Below are positions 38,093 through 48,075 of a stretch of 64,000 bases of DNA, piece after piece; position 1 is the stretch's first letter; every line of letters starts with the position of its first letter. Below the pieces are notes generated by a model. It searched no databases and had not been told where the DNA came from. It worked only from the letters and a program-made list of their open reading frames with translations. The DNA lies in the NCBI RefSeq assembly GCF_001311785.1, contig NZ_BBBX01000017.1, positions 1 to 64,000 on the forward strand, given 5' to 3'. The translations under genes were made by a program, and so were the position numbers. This DNA comes from Lacticaseibacillus saniviri JCM 17471 = DSM 24301 (GTDB lineage Bacteria > Bacillota > Bacilli > Lactobacillales > Lactobacillaceae).

Positions 38093-40098
38093 ATGAAAAA
38101 TTTAATTGCGCGAATCAAGTTACCGGCGTTTCTTGAGGATCTCCGCTTGCGGTACATTTCGATTGTGATGGTACTGCTCACGCTGGCCGGCATCACCGTC
38201 GGCTTCTTCATTCGCCCTTGGCTGGCGTTAGTGTTATTGCTACTTTTAGTCGGTATCATGGTGACGAGCTTCTATGAACTTGAAACCATCACCAAGAACA
38301 CGAATCAGTACATTTCGGATTTATCGTATCGCATCAAACGTGGTGAACAAGAAGCATTGATCAAGATGCCTGTGGGGATTTTGATTTATGACAAGTCCTT
38401 GAATATCGAGTGGATGAATCCTTATCTGCAACAGTATTTTGATAATACCGAGCTGCTGGGCAAACCCCTTGATGTTATCGATGCTGAGCTGGCTGATCTG
38501 ATCAAGTCAAACCAAGACACTGGTGAGACCAAGATTGTGCATTGGGGCGAGCATCAATTCGAAATCATCGTTCAAAAGAGTATCGGTGTGGTCTATCTGA
38601 TGGACGTGACGCGTTACGCGGCGATTGAAGAAAAAGCCGAAGAGGAACGCCTCGCTATCGGCCAAATCTTCTTAGATAACTACGATGAAATCACGCAGAG
38701 CTTGGACGATCAGGTGGTTTCAAACCTGAATAATTACGTCACCAATCAATTGACGGATTGGGCCAATCAGTTCGGCATGTTCCTCAAGCGAGTGGATGAC
38801 GATCATTTTATCGTGATTGCCTATGTGCGGGCGTAACCGCATTGCAAAACGACAAGTTCAAGATCTTGGATGTCATTCGTCAAGACACGTCCAAGCAGAA
38901 TTATCCGTTGACCCTGTCCGTTGGGATTGCGTACGGCGATGAAGATCTCGCCCAGCTGGCCTTAACGTCACAATCCAATTTGGACTTGGCGTTAGGTCGG
39001 GGTGGTGACCAAGTGGTGGTCAAGTCAAAGGACGGCCAAGCGCGTTTCTATGGCGGGAAGACCAACCCAATGGAAAAGCGGACCCGGGTTCGAGCGCGGA
39101 TGATTTCGCAAGCCTTACAAGAATTGTTCAAGCAAACCGACACGGTCTTTGTTGTCGGACACAGTCGGCCTGACATGGATGCGATTGGGGCATCGATGGG
39201 AATTCGGCGGATTGCGCAGATGAATGGCATTGATTGTCGCATCGTAGTTGATCCCGAGAACTTGCATTCAGACGTCGAACGCCTAATGGAAGCCACGGCG
39301 AATGATCCTGAATTGGCCAATGCCATTATCACACCGGAAGCGGCAGTCGCTGCCGCAACCGATCAGAGCATGATTGTGATGGTCGACCACAGTAAGCCTT
39401 CCATTACAGCGGCACCCGATTTGTATGAGAAGTTATCGTCACGGGCCGTGATTATCGATCACCATCGTCGCGGTGAAGAATTCCCAGACAATCCCATGCT
39501 GGTTTACATCGAACCTTATGCGAGCTCAACGTGTGAGTTAATTACCGAAATGTTTGAGTATCAACCAACCGGCGTACCTGCCATCAACAAGCTGGAAGCA
39601 ACGGCGATGTTAGCTGGGATTACGGTCGACACCAAGTCATTCTCACTGCGTACCGGGACGCGGACATTCGATGCTGCGAGCTACTTGCGGTCGATGGGTG
39701 CCAACGCCTTGATGATTCAGAACCTCTTGAAGGAAAATGTTGATAGCTACATTCAAAAGAATCATTTGATTGATACGATTGAAATGGTCGCAACAGGTAT
39801 GGCATTATGTACTGGAGAAGATGATCGCATTTATGATCCAGTGATTGCCGCTCAGGCCGCTGACAGTTTGTTGTCACTGAGTGGGATTGAAGCCGGATAT
39901 GTGATCACACGTCGCAGCGAGGATCAAATCGGGATCTCTGCGCGCAGTCTAGGCGACATCAATGTGCAAGTGGTCATGGAACGCTTAGGCGGCGGTGGTC
40001 ACTTGAGCAATGCGGCCACGCAGATTAAGGACCATAGCGTTGCAGAAGCGAAGCAGATGCTGATCGATGCGATTCAAGCGGTGGCAGAAGAAGATTAA
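38093..40098 (+). CDS. gdpP: Cyclic di-AMP phosphodiesterase GdpP (frameshifted)
   Basis: Membrane phosphodiesterase that hydrolyses c-di-AMP. Two N-terminal membrane helices (about 20-60), a PAS-like domain, a degenerate GGDEF domain, then DHH ([21 protein letters not shown]) and DHHA1 ([12 protein letters not shown]) domains. The frame breaks near 38832-38835. One more base gives [21 protein letters not shown] and 668 residues, the family size. Start ATG 38093 with GAAAGAGAG upstream. It pairs with rplI as in most Firmicutes. c-di-AMP in turn controls potassium uptake through Ktr proteins. Confidence 0.94.
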
Positions 40099-40116
40099 CG
40101 AAAGAAGGACACACAC

Positions 40117-40568
40117 ATGAAGGTTATTTTTACAGAAGCGTCCGTGGTAAAGGCAAGCGCGGTGAAGTGAAGGAAGTACCAGATGGTTACGCTCAGAACT
40201 TCTTGATCAAGAACGGCAAAGCCAAGCTGGCAACGGCGCAAGCAATGAGCCAATTAGCTGGTCAACAACGTGCCGAAGAAAAGAAGGACGAAGAGGCACT
40301 CGAAAATGCCAAAGCGCTGAAGGCTAAGATTGAAGACGACAAGACTGTCGTTGAAATTCAATCAAAGGCCGGTGAAGATAGCCGCTTGTTTGGTTCCATT
40401 CCTAGCAAGCAAATTGCGCAAGCCTTAGAAAAGCAATACCAAATCAAGGTTGATAAGCGCAAGATTGACTTACCAGAACCAATTCGTGCTTTGGGCTACC
40501 GCAATGTGCCCGTTAACCTGTACAGCAACGTGGATGCAACGATTCGTGTCCACATCACAGCACAATAA
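40117..40568 (+). CDS. rplI: 50S ribosomal protein L9 (frameshifted at the 5' end)
   Basis: ATG 40117 (GAAGGA upstream) opens MKVIFTE and then breaks at 40137-40141. One extra base, most simply an A, gives [21 protein letters not shown], the exact L9 start, and 150 residues in all. The long central helix ([20 protein letters not shown]) and C-terminal RNA-binding domain are intact. It is 18 nt after gdpP. Automated callers would start it too late, at 40167. Confidence 0.93.
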
Positions 40569-40578
40569 AAAGAGCAAA

Positions 40579-40697
40579 AGAGCGTGACCCCACACGCTTT
40601 GGCTGTGAGCACTAACGGAACTAGCGCAACAATTGCGGTTTGTGCAATTGGCGCTAGTTGGGTTAGGCGGAACAGGCAGTGTGGGTGAGCGCGTTTA
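40579..40697 (+). repeat. Hairpin repeat element, copy 11 (class a)
   Basis: Sense 3' of rplI; the clearest copy. Stems CCACAC/GTGTGG, CTGT/ACAG, CTAAC/GTTAG, GG/GG internal loop, AACTAGCGC/GCGCTAGTT and AATTGC/GCAATT. The loop GAGCA faces GCGGA. Flanks are GAGCGTGAC and GAGCGCGTTTA. Confidence 0.88.
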
Positions 40698-40699
40698 CA

Positions 40700-40749
40700 A
40701 TTAAAATAGCTGAGACCAACTTAAAGCGGTTGGTCTCAGCTATTTTAAT
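40700..40749. terminator. Bidirectional terminator between rplI and the VOC gene
   Basis: Perfect 20-bp inverted repeat (40700-40719/40730-40749) with A and T ends. It directly follows hairpin repeat copy 11. Confidence 0.92.
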
Positions 40750-40753
40750 TTCT

Positions 40754-41176
40754 TTACTCTCCACTTTCCGGCATATTCATCCACGATACCGACAAAATAT
40801 TACCGTCGGGATCGGTGACTTCCAGCTCGTACATCTGCGATTCTGGAATCCCCATCTCAACGTGATAGTAGTCGCCACCGTTTTGCTTGGCTGTCTCAGC
40901 AAATGCTTTGACGGCATCGATGCTTTCAAGGGCAAAGGCTGTCATCGTGCCACTGACCTGCGTGGTGTCAGCTAGCGTGTGCTGTTTCAGGAACTTCTTG
41001 TAAAAGTCATGCGTCAGTAACATCACATAGATATCCTGGCTCCAGACCATGGAACTAGCATTCTCATCGGAGAACATGGGATTCTTGGTGAAGCCCAAAG
41101 CCTCGTAAAATTTGGTTGCCCGTGCCAGATCAGCGACGGGCAGATTAACAAAGACCATTTTTGCATTATGAACCAT
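40754..41176 (-). CDS. VOC family protein (glyoxalase/bleomycin-resistance fold)
   Basis: A 140-residue single-domain VOC protein with two beta-alpha-beta-beta-beta units; typical start KMVFVNLPVADLARATKFYEALGF and end ELEVTDPDGNILSVSWM. Function is not fixed by the fold; homologues are annotated as glyoxalase-like. The start is uncertain: AAAGGATGG overlaps the ATG at 41176. An out-of-frame ATG at 41166 has better spacing and would read MQKMVFVNLPV with one more A, a likely missing base. Convergent to rplI, divergent from dnaB. Confidence 0.8.
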   Translation of the reverse strand: MVHNAKMVFVNLPVADLARATKFYEALGFTKNPMFSDENASSMVWSQDIYVMLLTHDFYKKFLKQHTLADTTQVSGTMTAFALESIDAVKAFAETAKQNGGDYYHVEMGIPESQMYELEVTDPDGNILSVSWMNMPESGE

Positions 41177-41432
41177 CCTTTGTTTGACGTGTGCGCCAAA
41201 AGACTGAACAGAACCGACTGAATGATGCCTCAAGCCTAACAGTCGCGACGACGGCCAAGCAACTAAAATGCTTGAAAATAAGGCGCAAAATATTTCCATC
41301 TGGCTGTGTGCCAGTGGTCGCGTTATTCCACTGGTTAAAGGAGTCAGTGGGCGGTTGTCCCAAAGGTCAAACTTCGTTAAATGGTAAGTTAGAACTATGC
41401 GCACAGATTGTGAGCACGAAAGGAAGCTAGCA

Positions 41433-42830
41433 ATGGATAATGAGTTGATTGAGCGACAACAGCCGCAAAACATTGAAGCAGAGCAGGCCATTCTAGGTGG
41501 GATTTTCTTGCGACCAGACACATTGGTTGAGGCCCAAGAATTTATCACCGCGGATGACTTCTATCGGCGCGCCCATCGGTTGATTTTTCAGGCCATGGTC
41601 GACTTGTCGGATCGCAGTGACGCCATTGATCCATTGACCGTGCAGGAGTATTTGGATGCGCACGGCCAACTCGATGATGTCGGTGGCACCAGCTATCTGG
41701 TCGAATTGGCGGATGCCGTGCCAACCGCAGCCAACGTGGTTTACTATGCCAAGATTGTGGCCGAAAAAGCGCAGTTGCGGCGTTTGATTGGCGCAGCGCA
41801 GACCATCGTCGATCGCGGTTACGCGGAACAAGATGATGTGCCGAATCTGCTTGAAACAGCCGAACGGGACATCATGGCGGTCTCTGAGAATCGCAATCAA
41901 GCGGGCTTCAAACCGATTCGTGATGTCTTAAACACCGCGATGGAACAGATCGATGCGTTGTACCAAAACGATCAAGAAATCACTGGATTACCAACGGGAT
42001 TTCGTGACTTAGATAAAATCACAACGGGATTGCATGAAGATGAATTAATTATTTTGGCGGCGCGGCCCGCTGTCGGGAAAACCGCGTTCGTTTTGAATAT
42101 CGCTCAGAACGTGGGTACCAAGACGGAAAAGAGTGTCGCGGTGTTCAGCCTTGAAATGGGTGCCGAACAGCTGGTCAACCGGATGCTGTGCTCTGAAGGC
42201 AGTATCGATGCGAACCATTTGCGGACCGGTCAACTCGATGAAGAGGAATGGCAGAACTTGATTATTGCCATGGGGAGTCTGAGTAAGGCGGAAGTCTACA
42301 TCGATGATACTCCCGGTGTGCGGATGGCCGAGATTCGGGCCAAATGCCGGCGTCTCGCCAAAGAGCGCGGTAACTTGGGATTGATTATCATTGACTACCT
42401 GCAATTGATTGAAGGTAGCGGCCAAGAAAACCGGCAACAGGAAGTTTCCGCGATTTCACGGCAACTCAAGAAGTTAGCCAAGGAACTCCACGTGCCCGTC
42501 ATTGCGCTGTCCCAGCTGTCTCGTGGCGTTGAACAGCGCCAAGACAAGCGGCCCGTGCTCTCCGATATTCGTGAATCCGGTTCGATTGAACAGGATGCGG
42601 ACATCGTGGCCTTCTTATATCGTGACGATTACTACCGCGATGCTGAAGGTGACGACGATAATGATTTTGCCCAGAACCAAGCACCCGCAGCTGATCCAGA
42701 TGATCAAGATGTCGGTGAAGTTGAAGTCATCATTGAGAAAAACCGTTCAGGGGCGCGGGGCACGGTTAAGTTATTGTTTGTGAAGTCGTATAATAAGTTT
42801 AGTTCAATCGCGTATGTACCGGGAGGTTAG
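41433..42830 (+). CDS. dnaB: Replicative DNA helicase DnaB (DnaC of Bacillus)
   Basis: A 465-residue hexameric helicase. N-terminal domain from QPQNIEAEQAILGGIFL; RecA-like domain with Walker A AARPAVGKTAFVLN, Walker B LIIIDYLQLI and the conserved SRGVEQRQDKRP...SDIRESGSIEQDADIVAFLYRD region (given in parts). ATG 41433 (MDNELIERQ) with GGAAG upstream; the in-frame earlier start at 41397 is unlikely. The 256-nt gap before it holds a possible TTGTCC / TTAAAT promoter. Confidence 0.96.
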   Translation: MDNELIERQQPQNIEAEQAILGGIFLRPDTLVEAQEFITADDFYRRAHRLIFQAMVDLSDRSDAIDPLTVQEYLDAHGQLDDVGGTSYLVELADAVPTAANVVYYAKIVAEKAQLRRLIGAAQTIVDRGYAEQDDVPNLLETAERDIMAVSENRNQAGFKPIRDVLNTAMEQIDALYQNDQEITGLPTGFRDLDKITTGLHEDELIILAARPAVGKTAFVLNIAQNVGTKTEKSVAVFSLEMGAEQLVNRMLCSEGSIDANHLRTGQLDEEEWQNLIIAMGSLSKAEVYIDDTPGVRMAEIRAKCRRLAKERGNLGLIIIDYLQLIEGSGQENRQQEVSAISRQLKKLAKELHVPVIALSQLSRGVEQRQDKRPVLSDIRESGSIEQDADIVAFLYRDDYYRDAEGDDDNDFAQNQAPAADPDDQDVGEVEVIIEKNRSGARGTVKLLFVKSYNKFSSIAYVPGG

Positions 42831-42867
42831 CGCGATAATCGGAAAAACAAGATTCAAGGAAGGATAG

Positions 42868-44034
42868 ATGACCATGGATGCAATCTTAATGAGCCTCATG
42901 GCCGCATTGAATGAGCGGTTGCTTATCAATGTTTATCAACGCGATACGGATGATTTTTATACCGGCTATGTCCAGATTCTTGGCCAAAATAGCGTGATTC
43001 TGGCGACGTATAGCGACGCGGGGATCGCCGATGGTTCAGTATTGATTGCGTTTAATGCGATTGATCAAGTCGAATTTGCGGGCGACGATCTCGATAATAT
43101 GAGTTTCCGCATCGCTGTCGCTGAAGATGAGCACTTCTTGTCGATTCACAATCAAGAAGCGCCGTTGAAGTTCAATCCCAAGACGTCTTTACTGCCACAA
43201 TTGGCTAAACAGGTGCAAGCCAGCGGCCAAATGGTGATGGTGATTCTGGCGGATGATGATGCCTATCTCGAAGGTCAAATCACAGCGCTGGCGGATGATC
43301 GCTTCACGCTAGCGGTGTTCAATAAGTTTAATTACACGGATGTCCGCTACCTGCAGGTCGATTTCTCCGATGTCTTGGTGATTGAATTCCAAGGCCTCGA
43401 CCTGTATCTGGAAACCCTGCTGGTCAAGCAACGCGATCAACTGAAGCATGTGCGCACGGAGCTCCATCAAAATGATGGCCAGTTGCCCGCAATTTTTCGG
43501 GATGCACAGGTCAACCAAGCGGTGGTCTCTGTGATGCCTAAGGACCGCGAAGATCAGTTCTACGTCGGCACGGTGCGCGCCATCAATGATGAAGTGGTGG
43601 TGCTCTCACTCAAGGATCGCGCCTCACAATTCGGTGGGTATGCGGTGATTCGTTTCACGGCGATTCAGAGTGTGATTACGGCCTCGGATTATCTCCAAAC
43701 AATGGCGTTCTATCAGAAGTGGGATGAAGCCAATCATTTCACGCAGCAACCTGTTTTGAACGCGGATCGTGAATTCGAGGGCGGCCCAGACCTGCTACCA
43801 CAGATCATCAGTGAAGCCGCTAATTTTGGTCAGGTATTGCGCATTCGCATCGCCGGTGAGGATGATCACTTGTTGGGTTATCCGAGCGACGTGAACGATA
43901 CCACCTTCACACTCAACCTGATTGAGGCAGAAACGGGCGATCAAGTGCCGATTCGTTTCGACCAGATTCTAGAACTAGCATTCGGCCATATCTACTCGTA
44001 TCTTCAAGAGGCACAGTTGAACAGCCGAGATTAA
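42868..44034 (+). CDS. Protein of four Sm-like beta-barrel repeats, unknown function
   Basis: Not recognised as a named family. The 388-residue protein consists of four repeats of about 60 residues (near 18-78, 121-181, 218-278, 322-380). Each has the pattern V-x-V, acidic turn, FY.G.V..I..D.V.L, variable loop, V.I.F..I..V, like an Sm/LSm or Hfq-type barrel. Repeats 1-2 and 3-4 are each joined by a similar linker (LLPQLAKQVQASGQ and LLPQIISEAANFGQ), so a two-barrel unit was duplicated. It is acidic, with no signal or membrane segment. AAGGAAGGA precedes ATG 42868; ATG 42874 is equally possible. It may be co-transcribed with dnaB (about 40 nt gap); a terminator follows. Confidence 0.75.
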   Translation: MTMDAILMSLMAALNERLLINVYQRDTDDFYTGYVQILGQNSVILATYSDAGIADGSVLIAFNAIDQVEFAGDDLDNMSFRIAVAEDEHFLSIHNQEAPLKFNPKTSLLPQLAKQVQASGQMVMVILADDDAYLEGQITALADDRFTLAVFNKFNYTDVRYLQVDFSDVLVIEFQGLDLYLETLLVKQRDQLKHVRTELHQNDGQLPAIFRDAQVNQAVVSVMPKDREDQFYVGTVRAINDEVVVLSLKDRASQFGGYAVIRFTAIQSVITASDYLQTMAFYQKWDEANHFTQQPVLNADREFEGGPDLLPQIISEAANFGQVLRIRIAGEDDHLLGYPSDVNDTTFTLNLIEAETGDQVPIRFDQILELAFGHIYSYLQEAQLNSRD

Positions 44035-44052
44035 AATTCGGAATTATGCGTC

Positions 44053-44093
44053 AAAATAAAAACACGAACATTAATTGTTCGTGTTTTTATTTT
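44053..44093 (+). terminator. Terminator after the Sm-like repeat gene
   Basis: Perfect 18-bp inverted repeat (44053-44070/44076-44093) with A and T runs. Confidence 0.9.
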
Positions 44094-44130
44094 TAATTTA
44101 TATAGATATTCAATAATATTCGGATTTTGC

Positions 44131-44159
44131 TTGTTTTCAAACTATGGCCTTGGTACAAT
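44131..44159 (+). promoter_or_regulatory. Promoter of purA
   Basis: TTGTTT (44131-44136), 17-nt spacer, extended -10 TGG-TACAAT (44154-44159). Confidence 0.75.
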
Positions 44160-44206
44160 CATTACTGGCGGTTTGATACTGCACATTGGCGCAAGGAGCG
44201 ATTCAA

Positions 44207-45499
44207 ATGGGAACAGTAGTAGTTGTTGGAACCCAATGGGGCGATGAAGGTAAAGGTAAGATTACGGATTTCCTGAGTGAGGGTGCACAGATTATCAGTC
44301 GCTATCAAGGTGGCGATAACGCGGGGCACACGATTCACAGTGAGGGCCAAGTGTACAAGTTACGTTTGATTCCTTCAGGGATTCTGTATCCTAACCAACT
44401 CTCCGTTGTCGGCAACGGGGTCGTGGTCAATCCTAAGAGTTTGGTCGCTGAACTCGCTTATCTCAAGGATAAGGGCGTCGATGGCTCAAACCTGCGCATC
44501 TCAGATCGCGCACACGTGATTTTGCCTTACCATATCAAGTTGGATGGCTTACAAGAAGCTGCCAAGGGTGATAACAAGATTGGGACAACCAATCGCGGTA
44601 TCGGCCCTGCCTACATGGATAAAGCAGCGCGTGTCGGCATTCGGATGGCCGATCTGTTGGAACGCGATACCTTTGCGGAAAAACTCAAAAGCAATCTCGA
44701 AGAAAAGAATCGCCAGTTCACCAAGTTATACGATGATGAACCTATGGCGTTCGATGACATTTTTGAAGAATACTATGAATACGGGCAACAACTCAAGCAA
44801 TACGTGACGGACACATCTGTGATCCTAAACGACGCGATTGATCGCGGCGACCACGTGCTGTTTGAAGGGGCCCAAGGCGTGATGCTCGATATCGATCAGG
44901 GGACTTACCCATTCGTCACGTCATCCAATCCTGCCGGCGGTGTCAGCACGGGTTCTGGTGTCGGGGCTTCCCGGATCGATCGCGTGGTCGGTGTGGCCAA
45001 AGCTTATACCTCCCGTGTCGGTGATGGGCCATTCCCAACACAATTAGACAACGCGGAAGGGGATTTCATTCGCGATGCTGGTCACGAATATGGTACCGTT
45101 ACTGGTCGTCCTCGTCGCGTGGGTTGGTTTGATGCCGTGGTGGTTAAGCACGCGCGTCGTGTGGCCGGGATTACAGACCTGTGCCTGAATTCAATCGATG
45201 TTTTGACGGGTCTCGATACCGTCAAAATCTGTACTGCTTATGAACGCAATGGCGAAGTGATTTATCACTATCCTGCTTCACTCAAGGAATTGGCTGAATG
45301 CAAACCTGTCTACGAAGAATTACCAGGTTGGAAGGAAGATATCACGGCTGCCAAGACACTGGCTGATTTGCCAGAAGCTGCCCGCAACTACGTGAAGCGG
45401 ATTGCAGAATTAATCGATGTCGATCTGTTGACCTTCTCCGTTGGTCCCGATCGTGAACAGACTAATATCTTGGAAAATGTATGGGATAAGGTACAATAA
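44207..45499 (+). CDS. purA: Adenylosuccinate synthetase
   Basis: A 430-residue GTP-dependent enzyme making adenylosuccinate from IMP and aspartate. The P-loop-like [14 protein letters not shown] and IMP-binding GGDNAGHT at the start, the catalytic TNRGIGPAY and the GTP-site SVGPDR near the end are intact. ATG 44207 with AAGGAG 7 nt upstream. It stands alone. A half-match to a PurR box (CCGAAT on the minus strand, about 44118-44123) is too weak to call. Confidence 0.97.
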   Translation: MGTVVVVGTQWGDEGKGKITDFLSEGAQIISRYQGGDNAGHTIHSEGQVYKLRLIPSGILYPNQLSVVGNGVVVNPKSLVAELAYLKDKGVDGSNLRISDRAHVILPYHIKLDGLQEAAKGDNKIGTTNRGIGPAYMDKAARVGIRMADLLERDTFAEKLKSNLEEKNRQFTKLYDDEPMAFDDIFEEYYEYGQQLKQYVTDTSVILNDAIDRGDHVLFEGAQGVMLDIDQGTYPFVTSSNPAGGVSTGSGVGASRIDRVVGVAKAYTSRVGDGPFPTQLDNAEGDFIRDAGHEYGTVTGRPRRVGWFDAVVVKHARRVAGITDLCLNSIDVLTGLDTVKICTAYERNGEVIYHYPASLKELAECKPVYEELPGWKEDITAAKTLADLPEAARNYVKRIAELIDVDLLTFSVGPDREQTNILENVWDKVQ

Positions 45500-45517
45500 T
45501 CAATCCTGTGCTTAAAA

Positions 45518-45567
45518 TAAGAGGCGCCGTGCCAAAACCCACTGGGTTGTGACGCGACGCCTCTTTT
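45518..45567 (+). terminator. Terminator after purA
   Basis: AAGAGGCG...CGTG...AACCCA pairs with TGGGTT...CGCGACGCCTCTTTTT. After it, 45570-45777 holds one loose inverted repeat (CAAGTG/CACTTG, about 45682-45735) and no gene. Confidence 0.85.
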
Positions 45568-45777
45568 TATCGCTTGATTATCAAAATGTGCGTTATTTGA
45601 GTAACTATTTGATAAAATTCTTTTGTTTTTTAAACATAGTGACGGAAAAATTGCTAAAATAATTTAGGACACAAAAAATGGCAAGTGCGGCTGACCTTCT
45701 GAACGCGAATGCGCCGATCAACTGATACACTTGCGTGGTTTGGCACCGTTACGCAGTATAGCATGTTTGAATAGACA

Positions 45778-45807
45778 TTGACAAGTTATGGGGGAAAGAA
45801 ATATAAC
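45778..45807 (+). promoter_or_regulatory. Promoter of the Mga-family regulator
   Basis: TTGACA (45778-45783), 18-nt spacer, TATAAC (45802-45807). Confidence 0.65.
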
Positions 45808-45859
45808 TAATTTGAAGCAATGGCTGCGTGTTTTGGTGCAATATTAGGAGTGTAATCGT

Positions 45860-47313
45860 ATGTTCAAAGCCGCCTTTTTAACCGCCAAAGAAAATTTACA
45901 GATGGAATTGATTAGTGAGTTGTGGGAGACGCAACTGCCAATCTCGCTGCAGAATTTGATGTTGAAGCATCAATTATCTAAGAGTGCCTTGCTGCGGCAA
46001 CTTCATCAGTTGGCACCTTTACTACATCAAGAACAATTAGTGCTCGTCTTTACCAATCAAACGGTCCAGTTGGATCATACCCCCGAGCAATCGTTTCAAA
46101 TCTTTTATCTGAAGTATTTGCAGAAAACAGATTTGTTCCAGATACTGCGTCTGAGTCTGATGCAGCCGGGCTTGTCCGTGGCTGCGCTCAGCCAACGGTT
46201 GCACATGGGGACAGCAACGCTTTACCGGCGCATTCACTATCTGAACCAGTCGATCTTGAACGAGTTTCAGCTGCAGTACCAACAGGGCGAACTCGTGGGG
46301 TCTGAGCTCCAGATTCGTTACTTCTACGAGCAGTTCATTTTGGCGTTTGCCCAAGACCAGGTGGGTGATCGCCAGTTGTTTGGTTATACCAACGTGACTG
46401 CGGACCAAGATGTCCTGACTGCGATTGAACGTTTCATTCAGGATGATTTGTCGGAGATCAGTCGAGGTAAAATCAGAACACTTTGGCCGTTTATCGCTTG
46501 CGACGAAATGCGCGGCAGTGGCCCAATTTCAGCGCCTTTAGTGAGAACCAAACGTTTGCCCGGTTTGCTGAACTGGTGCGCCCAGCACTCAATCGGGCCC
46601 TAGGCGAACCGGCCAGTGTGTCGGAATTAGCCGCGTTTTTCTTGTTTGTGATCACGCAATCGATTTTGAATTTCGACCAACCGCAGTACCGACCGCTCTT
46701 TGAGGCGTTAGAACGGTCCAATCATCCTATTTGCCGGATGATGAAGCAGTTAGCAATGGATCTGTCACGCCTGAATCGGACTTGGTCGTTTAATGTGATT
46801 CGCGATGCGGTGTTCGTGGCGCATTTACGCGCCTATTGGCTACGCGGACATATTATCTCATTCAACCGCTCATCGGGTATCACGGTGCTTTTTCGTCAGT
46901 TGAGCCGCAACTATCGATTGGCCAAGAAACTGGTCACCAAGCAACAAACAATTCTTGCGATGAGCGACTCGACCCGAGCGCTGTTGACCTATCAATATGC
47001 GCTGGCCTTGCGTGAGTTGCAGCAACAAGCATCTGATCGACTACAAATTGGCGTGGCAATCAATCTGGATCGCTCAGAATCACCCACGGCGTTGCGTTAT
47101 TTTGAGCAGATTATTTCGCTTTTCTGTCCTGCTGAGATTGAATTGTATACACCGATTCACACGTACGATTTGATTTTGGCGGATCACGAGATTGCCCACA
47201 AACAAACATTTATCGTAACCGATGTGCCGCTGGCCGATGATTACATGAACTTGTACCAAAAGGTTGAAGCAATTTACTTTGCACGTTTCATCGATGAAAC
47301 CGCCATCGACTAA
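45860..47313 (+). CDS. Mga-family helix-turn-helix transcriptional regulator (frameshifted)
   Basis: A 484-residue protein, once corrected, of the Mga/AtxA regulator type. Two N-terminal helix-turn-helix regions (about 30-60: SLQNLMLKHQLSKSALLRQL; about 105-130: SVAALSQRLHMGTATLYRRI), then an all-helical middle, possibly PRD-like, and a C-terminal region (about 400-484) like EIIB. The frame breaks at 46481-46485 in a T-run; one more T joins RGKIRTL to AVYRLRRNARQWP. Target unknown: no adhesin or sugar operon lies right beside it. TAGGAG precedes the ATG. Confidence 0.78.
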
Positions 47314-47340
47314 AGCCACGCAATGCGGAAATTGAAATAG

Positions 47341-47580
47341 AAGCTGTGACAAAAGATGCTTTGAGAATGAAGATTAACAAGGATTGATGACAAAGCCCGA
47401 ACTTAGGCTTTTAAATCAATCCTTAACGTGTTTGAACTCGCAACAACTTGCGCCCAGCTTGGTTCGTTATTGGCAGAGACCGCCAATTAAACGAACCCAT
47501 GCTGGTGCTCAGTTGCTGGGCGCGAGTTCGCACACTTCTTTGTTAACCGGAATTCTCAGTCTTTTGGAACGCGATTAGTC
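47341..47580 (+). repeat. Composite hairpin repeat element, copy 12 (class d, branched)
   Basis: Sense 3' of the Mga gene. The outer frame is normal: GAGAAT/ATTCTC, GAAGA facing CCGGA, TTAAC/GTTAA. Inside, instead of one arm there are two. Arm one is AAGGATTGA/TCAATCCTT with AAGCC/GGCTT. Arm two is GAACTCGC/GCGAGTTC, then GCGCCCAGC/GCTGGGCGC, then GGTTCGTT/AACGAACC with TTGGC/GCCAA. About 240 nt, twice the normal size. It fills the 345-nt gap together with the terminator at 47600. Confidence 0.8.
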
Positions 47581-47599
47581 TAGTTTGTTCGGAAATTGA

Positions 47600-47642
47600 A
47601 ATAGGGGTTGTGACAAAACGTAGTTTTGTCACAACCCCTATT
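47600..47642. terminator. Bidirectional terminator after the composite repeat
   Basis: Perfect 20-bp inverted repeat (47600-47619/47623-47642) with the GTTGTGACAAAAC core also found at 1487. Confidence 0.9.
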
Positions 47643-47658
47643 TTGTTTGAATACGAAG

Positions 47659-47973
47659 TTAAAGTGATAATCCTTGCTGCGGATCTTGATGTGCAGCAAC
47701 GCGGTTCAGGAATTGATGGTGGTACTTATCGTGCTTGAGATCAGCTGCAATTAACAGTGGTTCTAGTGGAATCGGTTGGTTGTTTGCGAACTGATTGGTA
47801 CCATTTGGAAAACTGAGGTCCAACAAATAATCGTGCAAGTCAGCGTAAATCGGATCAGACTGAGCCAGTTGCATGATGATCTGTTGTAGAATTTGCCGAT
47901 TATGACTGCTGTTTTCAACAGTGATATTCGGTGAATACGATACCACCTCTAGGGCATTGAATAGGCTATCCAT
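47659..47973 (-). CDS. Small hypothetical protein (104 residues)
   Basis: Not recognised. MDSLFNALEVVSYSPNITVENSS begins a soluble, helical, Asp/Gln/His-rich protein with no membrane segment or signal peptide. ATG 47973 has GAGGAG 8 nt upstream, a strong ribosome site that supports it as a real gene. The in-frame earlier start at 48003 is less likely. It lies downstream of the LacI-type regulator, about 100 nt after its stop. Confidence 0.65.
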   Translation of the reverse strand: MDSLFNALEVVSYSPNITVENSSHNRQILQQIIMQLAQSDPIYADLHDYLLDLSFPNGTNQFANNQPIPLEPLLIAADLKHDKYHHQFLNRVAAHQDPQQGLSL

Positions 47974-48075
47974 AATGCTTACTCCTCGCGCGTATAATAT
48001 CACTAGTATAACGTGCGTTGCTGAAAAGATGGTATCAATTTGTCTCGATTTAATTGCGAAAAATGAAAATGAAAA

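Noticed and set aside
44113-44125. PurR box before purA
   Set aside because: Only a single half-site with a mismatch (CCGAAT) is seen; a real site needs two spaced boxes.
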